Positions 16,472 through 24,940 of a DNA stretch of 64,000 nucleotides are shown one piece after another (the stretch's first letter is position 1; each line of letters opens with the position of its first letter). The translations under genes were made by a program, and so were the position numbers. Source of the stretch: Halobellus sp. Atlit-31R. GTDB lineage: Archaea > Halobacteriota > Halobacteria > Halobacteriales > Haloferacaceae. The stretch covers positions 345,370-409,369 of the forward strand of contig QPLR01000004.1 of the NCBI GenBank assembly GCA_003665935.1, given 5' to 3'. The notes under the pieces are model-generated. The model saw nothing but the letters and a program-made list of their open reading frames with translations. It did no database searches and had not been told where the DNA came from.

Positions 16472-17914
16472 CTATGCGTCCGTCGTCGAGCGGATTTTCT
16501 CGCGGGCGACGCCGCCGAGCACGACGAGCACCGGCAGAAAGAGCACGCCGGCGACGACGAACGGCGCCCAGTAGGCCACGACGACGTAGAGGAGCCCGGC
16601 CCCGGCCGGGCCGAACGTCCGGGCGAGACTGCCGGCCGACTGCGTGAGGCCGAACGCGCCGCCTTGCTCGTCGGCGCTGGCGTTGAGCGAGACGAGCGCG
16701 TTCAGCGAGACGTTCGTCAGCGCGTTACCGAAGGCCAGCGGCGTCGCGACGATCGCCAGCGCGACCGCGCCGGACTCGACCGGCCCGAGGGACGGCACGA
16801 ACGTCCACGACGTCGAGAACGGCACGAGCGCGAGCGTCGCCGCCTGGATCGCGGCCCCGCCGACCGCCAGCCGGTACTCACCGAAGCGGTCGGTCAGCGG
16901 GCCGACGAGACCGCCCTGGATGACGGCGATCAACACGCCGATGTACGTCAGAAGCACCGCGTTCGCGGCCGTCCCGTAGCCGAGTCGGTCGTTCGTGAGG
17001 AAGATGAACTGGCTCTCGAACGCCGAGAACGCGAACGACGCGAGGAAGAACGAAAGCACCAGCGGGCCGAGGTCCGGAGCGGTGACCGCCTCGTACAGCC
17101 GCTTGAGCCGCGAGACGTCGGGGGCCGTCGTCCGCGACTCGCTACGCGGCGGTTCGGGGAGGACGACGAACGCGAGGACGAGGTTGACCCCCGTGAGGAC
17201 CGCTGCGGTGAGCGACGGAATCGTGAACTCGGAGACGGGGATCACACTCGGGAGTAGACCGCGGAGCACGTCGAGCACGGCCGGACTCGACACCACGCCC
17301 GCGATGGCCGGGCCGAAGACGAAGCCCAGGCCGAACGCCGCGCCGAGGATCCCGAGCCCCTTCGCCCGCTCCTCGGGGGGCGTCACGTCGGCGATGTACG
17401 CGTTCGCCGTGGCGATGTTGCCGCCCATCGCCCCGGCGAACGCCCGCGCCGCGAACAGGACGATCAGGCCGTTGGTCGCGCCCAGTAGCGGGCCGAGTTC
17501 GCCCGCGAAGCCGAACAGCGTCCACGCGAGCACGCTCCCGAAGAGCGACAGCAGGAGGACCGGCCGGCGGCCGCGCTCGTCGGAGAGGCGACCCAGGATC
17601 GGCGCGCCGACGAACTGAAACAGCGAGTACGTCGCGATCAGGAGGCTGCCGACGAACTCGTTCGCGCCGAACGCCTGTGCGTACAGCGGGATCACCGGAA
17701 TGAGGATGCCGAACCCGAGCAGATCGATGAAGACGACGAGAAAGAGCGTGCCGACGATCCGTCCGCGGTTCTCCGGCACGTCCGCGTCGCCGTCGCCGGG
17801 CGACCCCGAGCCCGAGCCCGAGCCCGGTTCCGCGCTCGGTGGCCCGGACGCCGCCCGAGTGGTTTCCACTGCCGGCTCGTCGGGGGCCCTCGCGTCGCTC
17901 TCGTCGTCTGTCAC
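16472..17914 (-). CDS. MFS efflux transporter (TetA/DHA1-like)
   Basis: 480 residues and about 12 helices. The first helix, FIDLLGFGILIPVIPLY, and the loop 2-3 motif GRLSDERGRRPVLL are typical of drug:H+ antiporter-1 proteins related to TetA. An acidic, Gly/Ser/Pro-rich N-terminal tail of about 50 residues precedes them. The frame opens earlier (18034), but that part is encoded by a 14-base tandem repeat. GTG 17914 has a GGAGG six bases upstream and is preferred. The substrate is unknown. It lies downstream of the HTH-membrane gene on the same strand. Confidence 0.85.
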   Translation of the reverse strand: MTDDESDARAPDEPAVETTRAASGPPSAEPGSGSGSGSPGDGDADVPENRGRIVGTLFLVVFIDLLGFGILIPVIPLYAQAFGANEFVGSLLIATYSLFQFVGAPILGRLSDERGRRPVLLLSLFGSVLAWTLFGFAGELGPLLGATNGLIVLFAARAFAGAMGGNIATANAYIADVTPPEERAKGLGILGAAFGLGFVFGPAIAGVVSSPAVLDVLRGLLPSVIPVSEFTIPSLTAAVLTGVNLVLAFVVLPEPPRSESRTTAPDVSRLKRLYEAVTAPDLGPLVLSFFLASFAFSAFESQFIFLTNDRLGYGTAANAVLLTYIGVLIAVIQGGLVGPLTDRFGEYRLAVGGAAIQAATLALVPFSTSWTFVPSLGPVESGAVALAIVATPLAFGNALTNVSLNALVSLNASADEQGGAFGLTQSAGSLARTFGPAGAGLLYVVVAYWAPFVVAGVLFLPVLVVLGGVAREKIRSTTDA

Positions 17915-17989
17915 ACACGTCCTCCGGAACGCCTGAACGATACCGCTTGCGTTGTGGCCGTCGGTCGGAGAGAGGCGGTCCCCGCTCCC

Positions 17990-18037
17990 CACTCGCCGTT
18001 CTCCACTCGCCGTTCTCCACTCGCCGTTCTCCACTCA
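17990..18037. repeat. 14-base tandem repeat, about 3.4 copies
   Basis: Unit cactcgccgttctc at 17990, 18004 and 18018, with a partial fourth copy at 18032 reaching the stop codon of the HTH-membrane gene (18035-18037). It lies between two minus-strand genes, directly after the stop of the upstream one. Confidence 0.92.
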
Positions 18038-18637
18038 CGCACGAGAGAGCGCGGCGACGACGAAGACCACCAAGCCGCCGGCGAAGAAGAGCAGGCCGGG
18101 TTCGGCGAGGAAGAGCACGCTGCGGAGAACCGCGTTCCCGTCGGCGACGCCGGGGCTCGCGGGTTCGAAAAGCGGCAGCGCCGGGGTCGTGAGGAAGCGT
18201 TCGGCAGCGACCTGTACCGCGAGACTCGTCAGCGCGAGCACCGAGACGCCGGTCGCCCAGTCGGCGAGCGACCGCCGCAACGCGCCGCGCTGTGCGGACG
18301 AGGCGTCCCCGACGAAGACGATCGGGTCGGCGGCCGGCCCGTAGACGGTCATCTCGTTGCCTTTCTCGGAGAGTCGCGTGCCGACTGACTCGACGACGCC
18401 CGCCGACTGGAGTTTCGAGAGGTGGTAGTGGGCGTTCTGGACCGACGTGTCGAGGTCGCGAGCCAGTTCCGACGCCGGCGCGGGGGCGTCGTGGAGCGCA
18501 CTACAGAGTTCACGCGCCGTCTCGGAGCTCAGCGCGTCGACGAGTTCGCCGGCATCCTCGTCGGCGACGTCGACGACGGCCGGCGTGGCGTCGGGCGAGC
18601 GGGTCCGGTCGCTCAGTCGCGCGATCGGAGAGGACAT
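18035..18637 (-). CDS. Winged-HTH protein with C-terminal membrane helices
   Basis: 200 residues. An N-terminal ArsR-like winged helix (LCSALHDAPAPASELARDL, then NAHYHLSKLQSAGVV, about residues 43-83) is followed by two hydrophobic segments (about 128-150 and 170-197, the latter LFLAEPGLLFFAGGLVVFVV). This HTH-plus-membrane layout is common in haloarchaea and suggests a membrane-tethered regulator. The target is unknown; the downstream MFS exporter on the same strand is the obvious candidate. Confidence 0.82.
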   Translation of the reverse strand: MSSPIARLSDRTRSPDATPAVVDVADEDAGELVDALSSETARELCSALHDAPAPASELARDLDTSVQNAHYHLSKLQSAGVVESVGTRLSEKGNEMTVYGPAADPIVFVGDASSAQRGALRRSLADWATGVSVLALTSLAVQVAAERFLTTPALPLFEPASPGVADGNAVLRSVLFLAEPGLLFFAGGLVVFVVAALSRA

Positions 18638-18727
18638 TCTCGGATTCCAGTACAGCGACAGGTCATATCAATGTCAGCGTCGCTCAAGTGGTCGTTTTAG
18701 CCGCGGCGAGAGCGCACCACAGCCGGG

Positions 18728-20221
18728 TTAGCGTGACCGTACTCGCTGGACGGCGGCGACGATATCGAGGCGGCCCCAGCCGCTCGCGAGGTCTCGGCCC
18801 GGTCGGCCGACGTCCCCGGCTGAGCGCCGGAGCACCCGCGTGACCTCCGCGGGCGTGAGCGTTCGATCGACACTACGGAGGAGGGCCGCGACGCCGGCTA
18901 CGCGTGCGGCCGCCGCCGACGTGCCGGCGCGACCGTCGGCGACCCACGGGTGCGGTGGGGCGACCACGTCGACGCCGACGCCGCCGGTCGGCGTCGGGCC
19001 GCGACCGCTGTACGGAGAGACGGGGTCGGCGAGTGTGGCATCCGACGCGTCGGTCCGGGACGAGGAGTTGGCGCGAGCTGGGGAGTTGGCGGGAGACGAG
19101 GTGTTGGCTCGAGCTGAGGAGTTGGCGGGAAACGAGGTGTCGGCGCGGGACGAAGAATTGGCGCGAGATTCACCGTCGGCGCGGTCGCGCGGAGTGACGC
19201 CGACGCCGACGACGCCGGGGACGCTCGCGGGTGCGGCGATACTGCCGAGCGGACGCGCCGGTGAGAGTGTGTGCGTGGGCGTCGTCACTTCGACGCGACC
19301 CGCGCCTGTGTCCGGGGACGCGGGCCCGGTCGGACCGGTCGGAGACGGAGACCCGGTCGAGCGGACGACGAGCGCGTACTCGTCGTCGGTCAGATCGGCG
19401 ACGAGTCGCTGCCCCGCTCGGCGCTCAGTGGAGCGAGAGACGGCGACGAGATTCCAGCGTCGCCCGCCGTCGACGGCGCGTAGGAGCGCAAGCGTCAGAT
19501 CGAGATCGAGCGACGGGTCGGGAGCGAGCCACGCGCGGAGCCGTCCCGCGACCGAGGCTGCGCCCGGACGAGCGCCGACGCGGAGTCGCCGGCGGCTCTC
19601 CGGACCATCGCCGACCAGCGCTGCCGCCGGCCCCTGCCAGTGCCCGAGCGCCGCGTTCCCGGTGGGAGCCACGAAGGCGCAGCCGGCGTCGACCGCGCGC
19701 CGGGCGGCGCGATAGACCTCCGAGCGCGGCGTTGCAACGGTCCCGTGGGCGGCGACTGGGGCGAGGACGACGTCGACTGCGCGCCCGTGGCACCAGTCGA
19801 TGGCCGCAGCGAACTCTGCGGGGGTACGGAACGACGCGAGCAGGAGGTCCGCGTCCGGCGCGAGACGGGCGACTGACGCCGCCGCGGCCGTGCCGTGGGT
19901 CGTTTCGTCGACGGCGGCGCGCTCCGCCCCGAACTGTCGAATGTCGGTGACTGCGCCGGCAAGCGTCGGCTGCGTGGGGTCGAATCCGGTCGGGTCGAGC
20001 ACGGCCACGCGAGCGTGCGCACCAGTGACTCCGGCGCGGCGAACGCGGCGGATCGGGTCGCCACCGCTCCGGTTCGGGGCGCGCTTCGCGCGATCTGCCG
20101 AGTCCGTACCGGTCGACCCGTACCGAGCGGTCAACAGGCTTGCGGCGGCCGCACCGCCGATCGTCAGTGCACGGCGGCGGCTGACGCGGACCCCGGACCC
20201 TTCCTGTCGATCATCCGTCAC
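18728..20221 (-). CDS. Tat-exported subtilisin-like (S8) serine protease
   Basis: 497 residues from GTG 20221. A Tat signal (RVSRRRALTIGG) is followed by a subtilase domain with catalytic Asp in VAVLDPTGFD (about 72), His in THGTAAAASV (about 110), oxyanion Asn in APTGNAALGH (about 187) and Ser in GTSAAAARVAG (about 434). Between Asn and Ser sits a low-complexity Ser/Ala/Asn-rich segment made of six 18-base repeats. A TTG start at 20293 is possible but less natural. No C-terminal PPC domain is evident. Likely extracellular or membrane-tethered. Confidence 0.87.
   Translation of the reverse strand: MTDDRQEGSGVRVSRRRALTIGGAAAASLLTARYGSTGTDSADRAKRAPNRSGGDPIRRVRRAGVTGAHARVAVLDPTGFDPTQPTLAGAVTDIRQFGAERAAVDETTHGTAAAASVARLAPDADLLLASFRTPAEFAAAIDWCHGRAVDVVLAPVAAHGTVATPRSEVYRAARRAVDAGCAFVAPTGNAALGHWQGPAAALVGDGPESRRRLRVGARPGAASVAGRLRAWLAPDPSLDLDLTLALLRAVDGGRRWNLVAVSRSTERRAGQRLVADLTDDEYALVVRSTGSPSPTGPTGPASPDTGAGRVEVTTPTHTLSPARPLGSIAAPASVPGVVGVGVTPRDRADGESRANSSSRADTSFPANSSARANTSSPANSPARANSSSRTDASDATLADPVSPYSGRGPTPTGGVGVDVVAPPHPWVADGRAGTSAAAARVAGVAALLRSVDRTLTPAEVTRVLRRSAGDVGRPGRDLASGWGRLDIVAAVQRVRSR
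19065..19172. repeat. Six 18-base imperfect repeats inside the S8 protease gene
   Basis: Six in-frame units of 18 bases (6 residues each; SSRAN/SSPAN-like peptides) encode a Ser/Ala/Asn-rich insert between the Asn and Ser catalytic segments. The length is a multiple of three, so copy-number changes would keep the frame. Confidence 0.85.
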
Positions 20222-20300
20222 GATATTTGGTGTCCAGTCCAGGGCCGTTTGAATCCCCCGGAACGCGGATAGCGTAAATCGCTCTCGAAGCAATCGGGCG

Positions 20301-20308
20301 TTCTTAAT
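20301..20308 (+). promoter_or_regulatory. TATA box for the leader ORF/surface-protein gene
   Basis: TTCTTAAT lies about 27 bases before the ATG at 20334, predicting a transcript that starts at that small ORF and continues into the surface-protein gene. Confidence 0.4.
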
Positions 20309-20333
20309 CGGATGCTCCTGTCAGTGGACCTGT

Positions 20334-20420
20334 ATGCCCTCCTACCAGACGGAGACGAGCGTCGTGGCGCGATCTATCGACAGACGCGGGAGTCGTCCGC
20401 GGGAGGTAGCGGATGCGTAG
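20334..20420 (+). CDS. Possible 28-residue leader ORF overlapping the next gene
   Basis: The reading frame begins ATGCCCTCCTACCAG, encodes MPSYQTETSVV and on to EVADA, and ends with TAG at 20418-20420. Its ATG fits leaderless initiation from the TATA-like element at 20301. Its end overlaps the ATG of the surface-protein gene (20413) by 8 bases, and it contains the GGAGG (20402-20406) that would serve that start. It could be a translational coupling peptide. It has no known family, and chance cannot be excluded. Confidence 0.35.
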   Translation: MPSYQTETSVVARSIDRRGSRPREVADA

Positions 20421-21441
20421 CCACCGCTCGGTGCTGCTCGCACTCGTCGTCTCGACGGTGGCGCTCGGCCCCGCGGTGGCCGCCGCGCCGGTCGTCGCAG
20501 AGTCGACAGCGACCGATCCAGCAGTCACCGTCGAGTACGACGGCGACCGCGTGACCGTCGCGAACGGGACCTCACAGGTCGTCAGCGGAACCGCCGACGC
20601 GCCGAGAGGCACCGAAGTCCTCGTCCGGATTCGGTCAGTGGGCAACACAACGCCGCGGTTCCTCAAGACGGCGACGGGCGTCGTGACCGCCGACGGCACC
20701 TGGGCGGTCGCGTTCGACTTCTCGTCTCACAGCGCCGGCGAAACGTTCGTGCTGACGGCTCGGCTCGAGGACGGCTCCGCCGAAACCGAAGTCGACGGGA
20801 CGGTCGTGAGCTGCGAGGGCGACTGCGCCGAGACGTCACCGAGCGGGACGCCGACGCCGATCCCCGAGCAGACGCAGATGCCCACGCGGGCGGCCGACGA
20901 GACGGCTCCCGTCGCGTTCCAGGAGAACGTCTTCGTCGTCGAGGCCGGTGGCGTCGCCGCGATTCCGATCTCCCTCGAAGCGCGCGAGGAGGCCGTCGTG
21001 GTGCTCGGAAGCGAGAGCGACGGGAACTACGAACTCGAAGCGCTCGTCCGCGACGAGGACGGTGACGGACGGGTGGTGCTCTACGTCGACACCGCACTCG
21101 CCGGCCGCGGCGGCGAGTCGCTCAGCGTCTCCGGTGGCGACAGCGTGGACGTGCGTTCGGAGACGTCCCTCGATTCGATGCTCGATCCGGCCAGCTACGG
21201 CGCCTCGCTGTACGCTGGCAGCGAACGGGCCGACCGCACTGCCGACGTCGGGAGCCTGGTCGTCCGGGCGGCCGACGCGCCGACGACTGATGCGGAGGGA
21301 AGCGCCGAACCGTCGCCGGAGACAGTAGCCGCGACCGGATCACCGGGTGGCGGTCTCGGCTCGCTCGCGATCGGTGCGGTCGTCAGCGGCGCGTTCCTCG
21401 TCGGCGGCGCAGTGCTCGCAGCGGTGCTTCTCAAGCGATGA
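20413..21441 (+). CDS. Secreted surface-anchored haloarchaeal protein, function unknown
   Basis: 342 residues. A signal peptide (LLALVVSTVALGPAVAAAP) is followed by two beta-rich acidic regions, the first resembling the repeated extracellular domains of haloarchaeal surface proteins (DGDRVTVANGTSQVVSG, EVLVRIRS, GTWAVAFDF). There is a Thr/Pro linker (about 138-150), a second beta domain, and a C-terminal membrane helix (GAVVSGAFLVGGAVLAAVLL) with a short basic tail. It is probably anchored outside the cell by the tail helix. GGAGG lies six bases before ATG 20413. Confidence 0.75.
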   Translation: MRSHRSVLLALVVSTVALGPAVAAAPVVAESTATDPAVTVEYDGDRVTVANGTSQVVSGTADAPRGTEVLVRIRSVGNTTPRFLKTATGVVTADGTWAVAFDFSSHSAGETFVLTARLEDGSAETEVDGTVVSCEGDCAETSPSGTPTPIPEQTQMPTRAADETAPVAFQENVFVVEAGGVAAIPISLEAREEAVVVLGSESDGNYELEALVRDEDGDGRVVLYVDTALAGRGGESLSVSGGDSVDVRSETSLDSMLDPASYGASLYAGSERADRTADVGSLVVRAADAPTTDAEGSAEPSPETVAATGSPGGGLGSLAIGAVVSGAFLVGGAVLAAVLLKR

Positions 21442-21506
21442 GAGCGCGCTTCGGCGGGAGTGGCTTCGGGAGGGCCACGGCGGCAGACTGAGCCGGAGAG
21501 GGCCGG

Positions 21507-22160
21507 TCAGAAGGGGAGGAAGTTCGTCCCGAACGCGTACTTCGAGACGATGTCCACCGCAAAGAGCAGAAAGAGCGTCGCCGACGCATATCTGATCCAT
21601 CGCAGATTGATGTAGTCCGACGCGCGCGAGAAGAACAGCGCGGTGAACAGGCTCACGGGGACGATCGCGAGCATCTCGCCGAACCAGATGGCGGGGTGGG
21701 CCCCGTACTGGACGGCCAGACCGATCGTGATCAACTGCGTCTTGTCGCCGAACTCGCCGACGACCATCAGCGAGAACGAGGGGAGAAAGCCCTCGAATCT
21801 GGCGGGGACGGCGTCGGCCACCTCCTCGGCGAGCGCCGGGCCGCCGTTCGTGACGGCCGCTGGCTCCTCCTCGGGAACGTCGTCGAAGTCCGACGTGTAC
21901 AGAATCCAGACCGCGAAGACGAGAAACAGGCCCGCGGTGATCCCATCGAGGTAGAGTTCCGGGAGCGCGCCTTTGAGCGCGTTGCCGAGGAGGATCTCGA
22001 GCACCGTCCAGCCGCCGAAGGCGGTTGCCGCGCCGGCGACGACCACGTACGGGGAGTACTTCGTCGCGAGCGCAGCGATGACCAGCTGCCCTTTCTCCCC
22101 CGGAAGTACCAACAGTTGCAGCAGAAACGCCGAGATCAACACCTCGAACCACGGGACCAT
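21507..22160 (-). CDS. TMEM165/GDT1 (UPF0016) family cation transporter
   Basis: 217 residues, about six helices in two repeats. The second repeat has the family motif GEFGDKTQL (about residue 133). The first has a degenerate form, LPGEKGQLVI (about 20-29), where the usual Asp-Lys/Arg-Ser/Thr is replaced. GDT1 proteins move Mn2+ or Ca2+, often against H+. The gene stands alone on the minus strand between a surface protein and a DUF1684 gene. Confidence 0.85.
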   Translation of the reverse strand: MVPWFEVLISAFLLQLLVLPGEKGQLVIAALATKYSPYVVVAGAATAFGGWTVLEILLGNALKGALPELYLDGITAGLFLVFAVWILYTSDFDDVPEEEPAAVTNGGPALAEEVADAVPARFEGFLPSFSLMVVGEFGDKTQLITIGLAVQYGAHPAIWFGEMLAIVPVSLFTALFFSRASDYINLRWIRYASATLFLLFAVDIVSKYAFGTNFLPF

Positions 22161-22269
22161 ACCGGAGTCTGTCGCGCGGTCGAGACATCAATCTACGGTC
22201 GCGGGTGACGCTCGTTCGGGTGAGTGAAAAAGACCGTTTTCCGGCAGCGAGTACGCTCTGCCGACGCCG

Positions 22270-22845
22270 TCAGTGCTGGGTGTGGACGTCGACCGGGAAG
22301 TCGCGTTCGCCGGCCTCGATCGGCACGTCGAGCCAGTTCGAGGAAGGGACGAGCGGACACTCGTACATCGGGTTGTACGCGCAGGTGGGGTTGTACGCCT
22401 GGTTGAGATCGAGCACCCAGGTGTCGTCGTCGAGTTTGTCCTCCGCCGGTTCCAGGTCGATATACCGGCCCGCGCCGTACGTCTCGTCGCCGCTGGTCGC
22501 GTCGCGGAACGGCACCCACAGGCGGTCGCTGCCGTCGGTGGGCTGGAACGCGTCGAGCGACACCTCGGCGCCGTCGACGGCGAAACGGAACCGCCCGACG
22601 CGGCGGTACGTCTGCTCGCCGTCGGCGGTCGTCTCGACGGTGACGGTCTCGGGGTCGTCGTACCGTTCGAGTTCGAGCCGGTACCGGTAGTCGGCGTCGG
22701 CCTCGTAGTAGTCGAGCCCGGGGAAGTCCTCGCCGCGCAGCTCGGGCGGGATCGGCGAGCGCTGATTCTCCCGGAAGTACCGCTCTTTCCGGTCTCGGTT
22801 CTGCTCTATGGCCTGCATCCACGCACGTTCGTCTTCTGGGTCCAT
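22270..22845 (-). CDS. DUF1684 family protein
   Basis: 191 residues from ATG 22845. It resembles the DUF1684 family: an N-terminal helix (QNRDRKERYFRENQRSP), beta-rich middle (GRFRFAVDGAEVSLDAFQP), and the typical end with LWVPFRDATSG, GRYIDLE and LDLNQAYNPTCAYN. Family function is not established. The open frame extends upstream to 23265 without supporting features. A dispersed AT-rich stretch near 22895 could carry its promoter. Confidence 0.85.
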   Translation of the reverse strand: MDPEDERAWMQAIEQNRDRKERYFRENQRSPIPPELRGEDFPGLDYYEADADYRYRLELERYDDPETVTVETTADGEQTYRRVGRFRFAVDGAEVSLDAFQPTDGSDRLWVPFRDATSGDETYGAGRYIDLEPAEDKLDDDTWVLDLNQAYNPTCAYNPMYECPLVPSSNWLDVPIEAGERDFPVDVHTQH

Positions 22846-23273
22846 TGTGAGATGAGAGGGGGTTATCGATCGCGCAGTCGGTTCGATATTGTACGTACCG
22901 AACAAAAACACTTGTGCGGAGTGCAGTGACAGGCGCACGACCGCTACGCAGGCGACCCCGGCGGACGCTCGCGGCGCAAATTCCGCTGCTCCGGGGCCAC
23001 GACCGTGTCGTATAGTCGCCCTCCGGGCTGGCCTCGAACCCGAGTTGCTGTTCGTGCTGTTGCTGTTCGCACTGCTGGCCGTACGGGTGTCGCCGGCGTG
23101 GTGGCGCTCGCACGTCGCCGTGAAACGGACGGCGAGTTCGCGGAGTTGCGGGCGCGCGTGGAGACGTCGGAGCCCGAGTCCGATTCGGAGCAGCCGCGAT
23201 CCCGACGGAGACTGCCGGGGGCGCAGAGCGTCGCGAACGCTACAATAATACGTCGGCCGCGACAATCCGGGGT
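22846..23273. other. 428-base region with a possible frameshifted small membrane gene
   Basis: No intact gene is evident. On the plus strand, one frame encodes a hydrophobic segment (ELLFVLLLFALLAVRV, 23041-23090). The next frame continues at about 23090 with VALARRRETDGEFAELRARV, which looks like natural haloarchaeal protein. This suggests a small one-helix protein split by a frameshift. The serine acetyltransferase TATA (ACAATAATA, 23242-23250) closes the region. Confidence 0.3.
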
Positions 23274-24140
23274 ATGGAATACCGGTACGCCGGCGACGCC
23301 CACGAGCGGCTGTTCGCCTCGTATCAGGACGATACGGACCCGTTCCCGACCAGCGTGACGGCGTGCTTCCCCGAGCGGGACCACCGCAGACAGGAGGTCA
23401 CACTGCTTCAGGAGCTGTTCTTCCCGACGGCTTGGAACGCGCCCGACCTCGTGCGCGACGAGTTGGCTGTGTTGGATCGCCTCGACGAACTCGGCAGCCT
23501 CGTCAAGGCGGGCGTCTGCCCGTACTCCGACGGTCGACCGAACGAGACGGTCGCGGCACTGCTCGACAGCCTCCCCGAGATCCGGCGACTGCTGAAGCGG
23601 GACGTCGAGGCCGCCTACAAGGGCGACCCCGCGGCGAAGACGTACATGGAGATCATCCGCTCGTACCCGGGCTTCCAGGCGATCCTGATCCAGCGCGTCG
23701 CACACGTCCTGTACGGCATCGGCGCGGCCGAGTACGCGCGAGAACTCACAGAGTACGCGAAGACGCAGACCGGGATCGACATCCACCCCGGCGCGGAGAT
23801 CGGCGAGCACTTCTTCATCGACCACGGCACGGGCGTCGTCATCGGCGAGACAGCGACCGTCGGCGAGTGGGTCCGCCTCTATCAGGACGTCACGCTCGGC
23901 GCGCTCCACTTCGAGGAAGAGGAGGGCGACGAGCACGCCCTCAAGAAGGGGTACAAGCGCCACCCCGACATCGGCGACCACGTCGTCATCGGGGCCGGAA
24001 CGAAGGTGCTCGGCGCGATCGAGGTCGGCGACCACGTCAGCATCGGTGCGAACTCCTGGATCACCGAGGATATCCCCGATCAGACGAAAGTGTACATCAA
24101 AGACCACCCGACGCAGGAGCGCAAGCGCTACGACGACTGA
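23274..24140 (+). CDS. cysE: Serine O-acetyltransferase (EpsC type)
   Basis: 288 residues. A helical N-terminal domain (about 1-160) precedes a left-handed beta-helix of hexapeptide repeats: GIDIHPGAEIGEHFFIDHG, VVIGETATVGEWVRLYQ, then HPDIGDHVVIGAGTKVLG. The catalytic His/Asp pair lies in FIDHGTG. It acetylates serine for cysteine synthesis. A charged insert (HFEEEEGDEHALKKGYK) interrupts the helix, as in EpsC-type enzymes. A TATA box centred about 27 bases upstream suggests a leaderless mRNA. Confidence 0.92.
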   Translation: MEYRYAGDAHERLFASYQDDTDPFPTSVTACFPERDHRRQEVTLLQELFFPTAWNAPDLVRDELAVLDRLDELGSLVKAGVCPYSDGRPNETVAALLDSLPEIRRLLKRDVEAAYKGDPAAKTYMEIIRSYPGFQAILIQRVAHVLYGIGAAEYARELTEYAKTQTGIDIHPGAEIGEHFFIDHGTGVVIGETATVGEWVRLYQDVTLGALHFEEEEGDEHALKKGYKRHPDIGDHVVIGAGTKVLGAIEVGDHVSIGANSWITEDIPDQTKVYIKDHPTQERKRYDD

Positions 24141-24331
24141 TAGGGAGTATCGTAACTGTTCAGAGATTCTCGCCGTACCGTCCGGCGAGAAGTCTATGAG
24201 GACTTACGATGATCTCTACGAGGCGACGACGTGCCGTGACTGACGCGTTCGTGCTCGCGTTCGCGCCCGCGACTGCGCGGTCCAGTCACCGAAACCCACT
24301 TTTTCTCTGAGCGACGTGTTAGCAGCATCCA

Positions 24332-24940
24332 ATGACCCTGTCCGACGAGGCTGATCTGTTCGCGTTACAGCCCGACCAGCCGTTCTTCGAGACGGTGTAC
24401 ACGGCGTCGCCGCTCGTGATCGTCGGGACGCGCGAGCCCGACGGCTCGGGCGACCTCGCGCCGAAGCATATGGCGATCCCGCTCGGTTGGGCGGACTACT
24501 TCGGGTTCGTCTGCACGCCGGCGCACGCCACCTACCAGAACGCCGAGCGGACGGGGTCGTTCACCGTCAGCTACCCGCGGCCCGAGAACGTCCTCGAGGC
24601 GACGCTCGCTGCCGGTCCCCGAGACGACGAGGGTCACAAGCCGTCGCTCGCCGGCGTCGAGACCGTCGAGGCCGACGCCATCGACGCGCCCGCGGTGAAG
24701 GACGCCTACGCAGTCCTCGAGTGTGAGGTCACCGAGATCGTAGACGGGTTCGGCGAGAACGCGCTCGTCGCCGGCGAGATCGTCGGGAAATACGTCCACA
24801 GCGACGCCTACCGCGACGACGACGCGGAGCCGGAGGCGCTCCTCGAGCGCGCGCCGGCGCTGGCGTATCTCTACCCCGACCGCTTCGCCAGCGTCAGCGA
24901 GACGCAGTCGTTCCCGTTCCCGGAGGGGTTCGAGCGATGA
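24332..24940 (+). CDS. Flavin reductase-like (FMN-binding split barrel) protein
   Basis: 202 residues with the flavin reductase domain pattern: ASPLVIVGTREPDG near the start, LAPKHMAIPLGWADYFGFVC, then a TGSFTVSYP segment and a C-terminal dimer region. These proteins bind FMN, and some reduce it with NAD(P)H or serve partner oxygenases. No oxygenase is nearby. It overlaps the M20 peptidase gene by ATGA, so the two are probably cotranscribed. Confidence 0.85.
   Translation: MTLSDEADLFALQPDQPFFETVYTASPLVIVGTREPDGSGDLAPKHMAIPLGWADYFGFVCTPAHATYQNAERTGSFTVSYPRPENVLEATLAAGPRDDEGHKPSLAGVETVEADAIDAPAVKDAYAVLECEVTEIVDGFGENALVAGEIVGKYVHSDAYRDDDAEPEALLERAPALAYLYPDRFASVSETQSFPFPEGFER

Noticed and set aside
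17915..18034. N-terminal extension of the MFS exporter
   Set aside because: Encoded by the 14-base repeat; GTG 17914 has a GGAGG at the proper distance.
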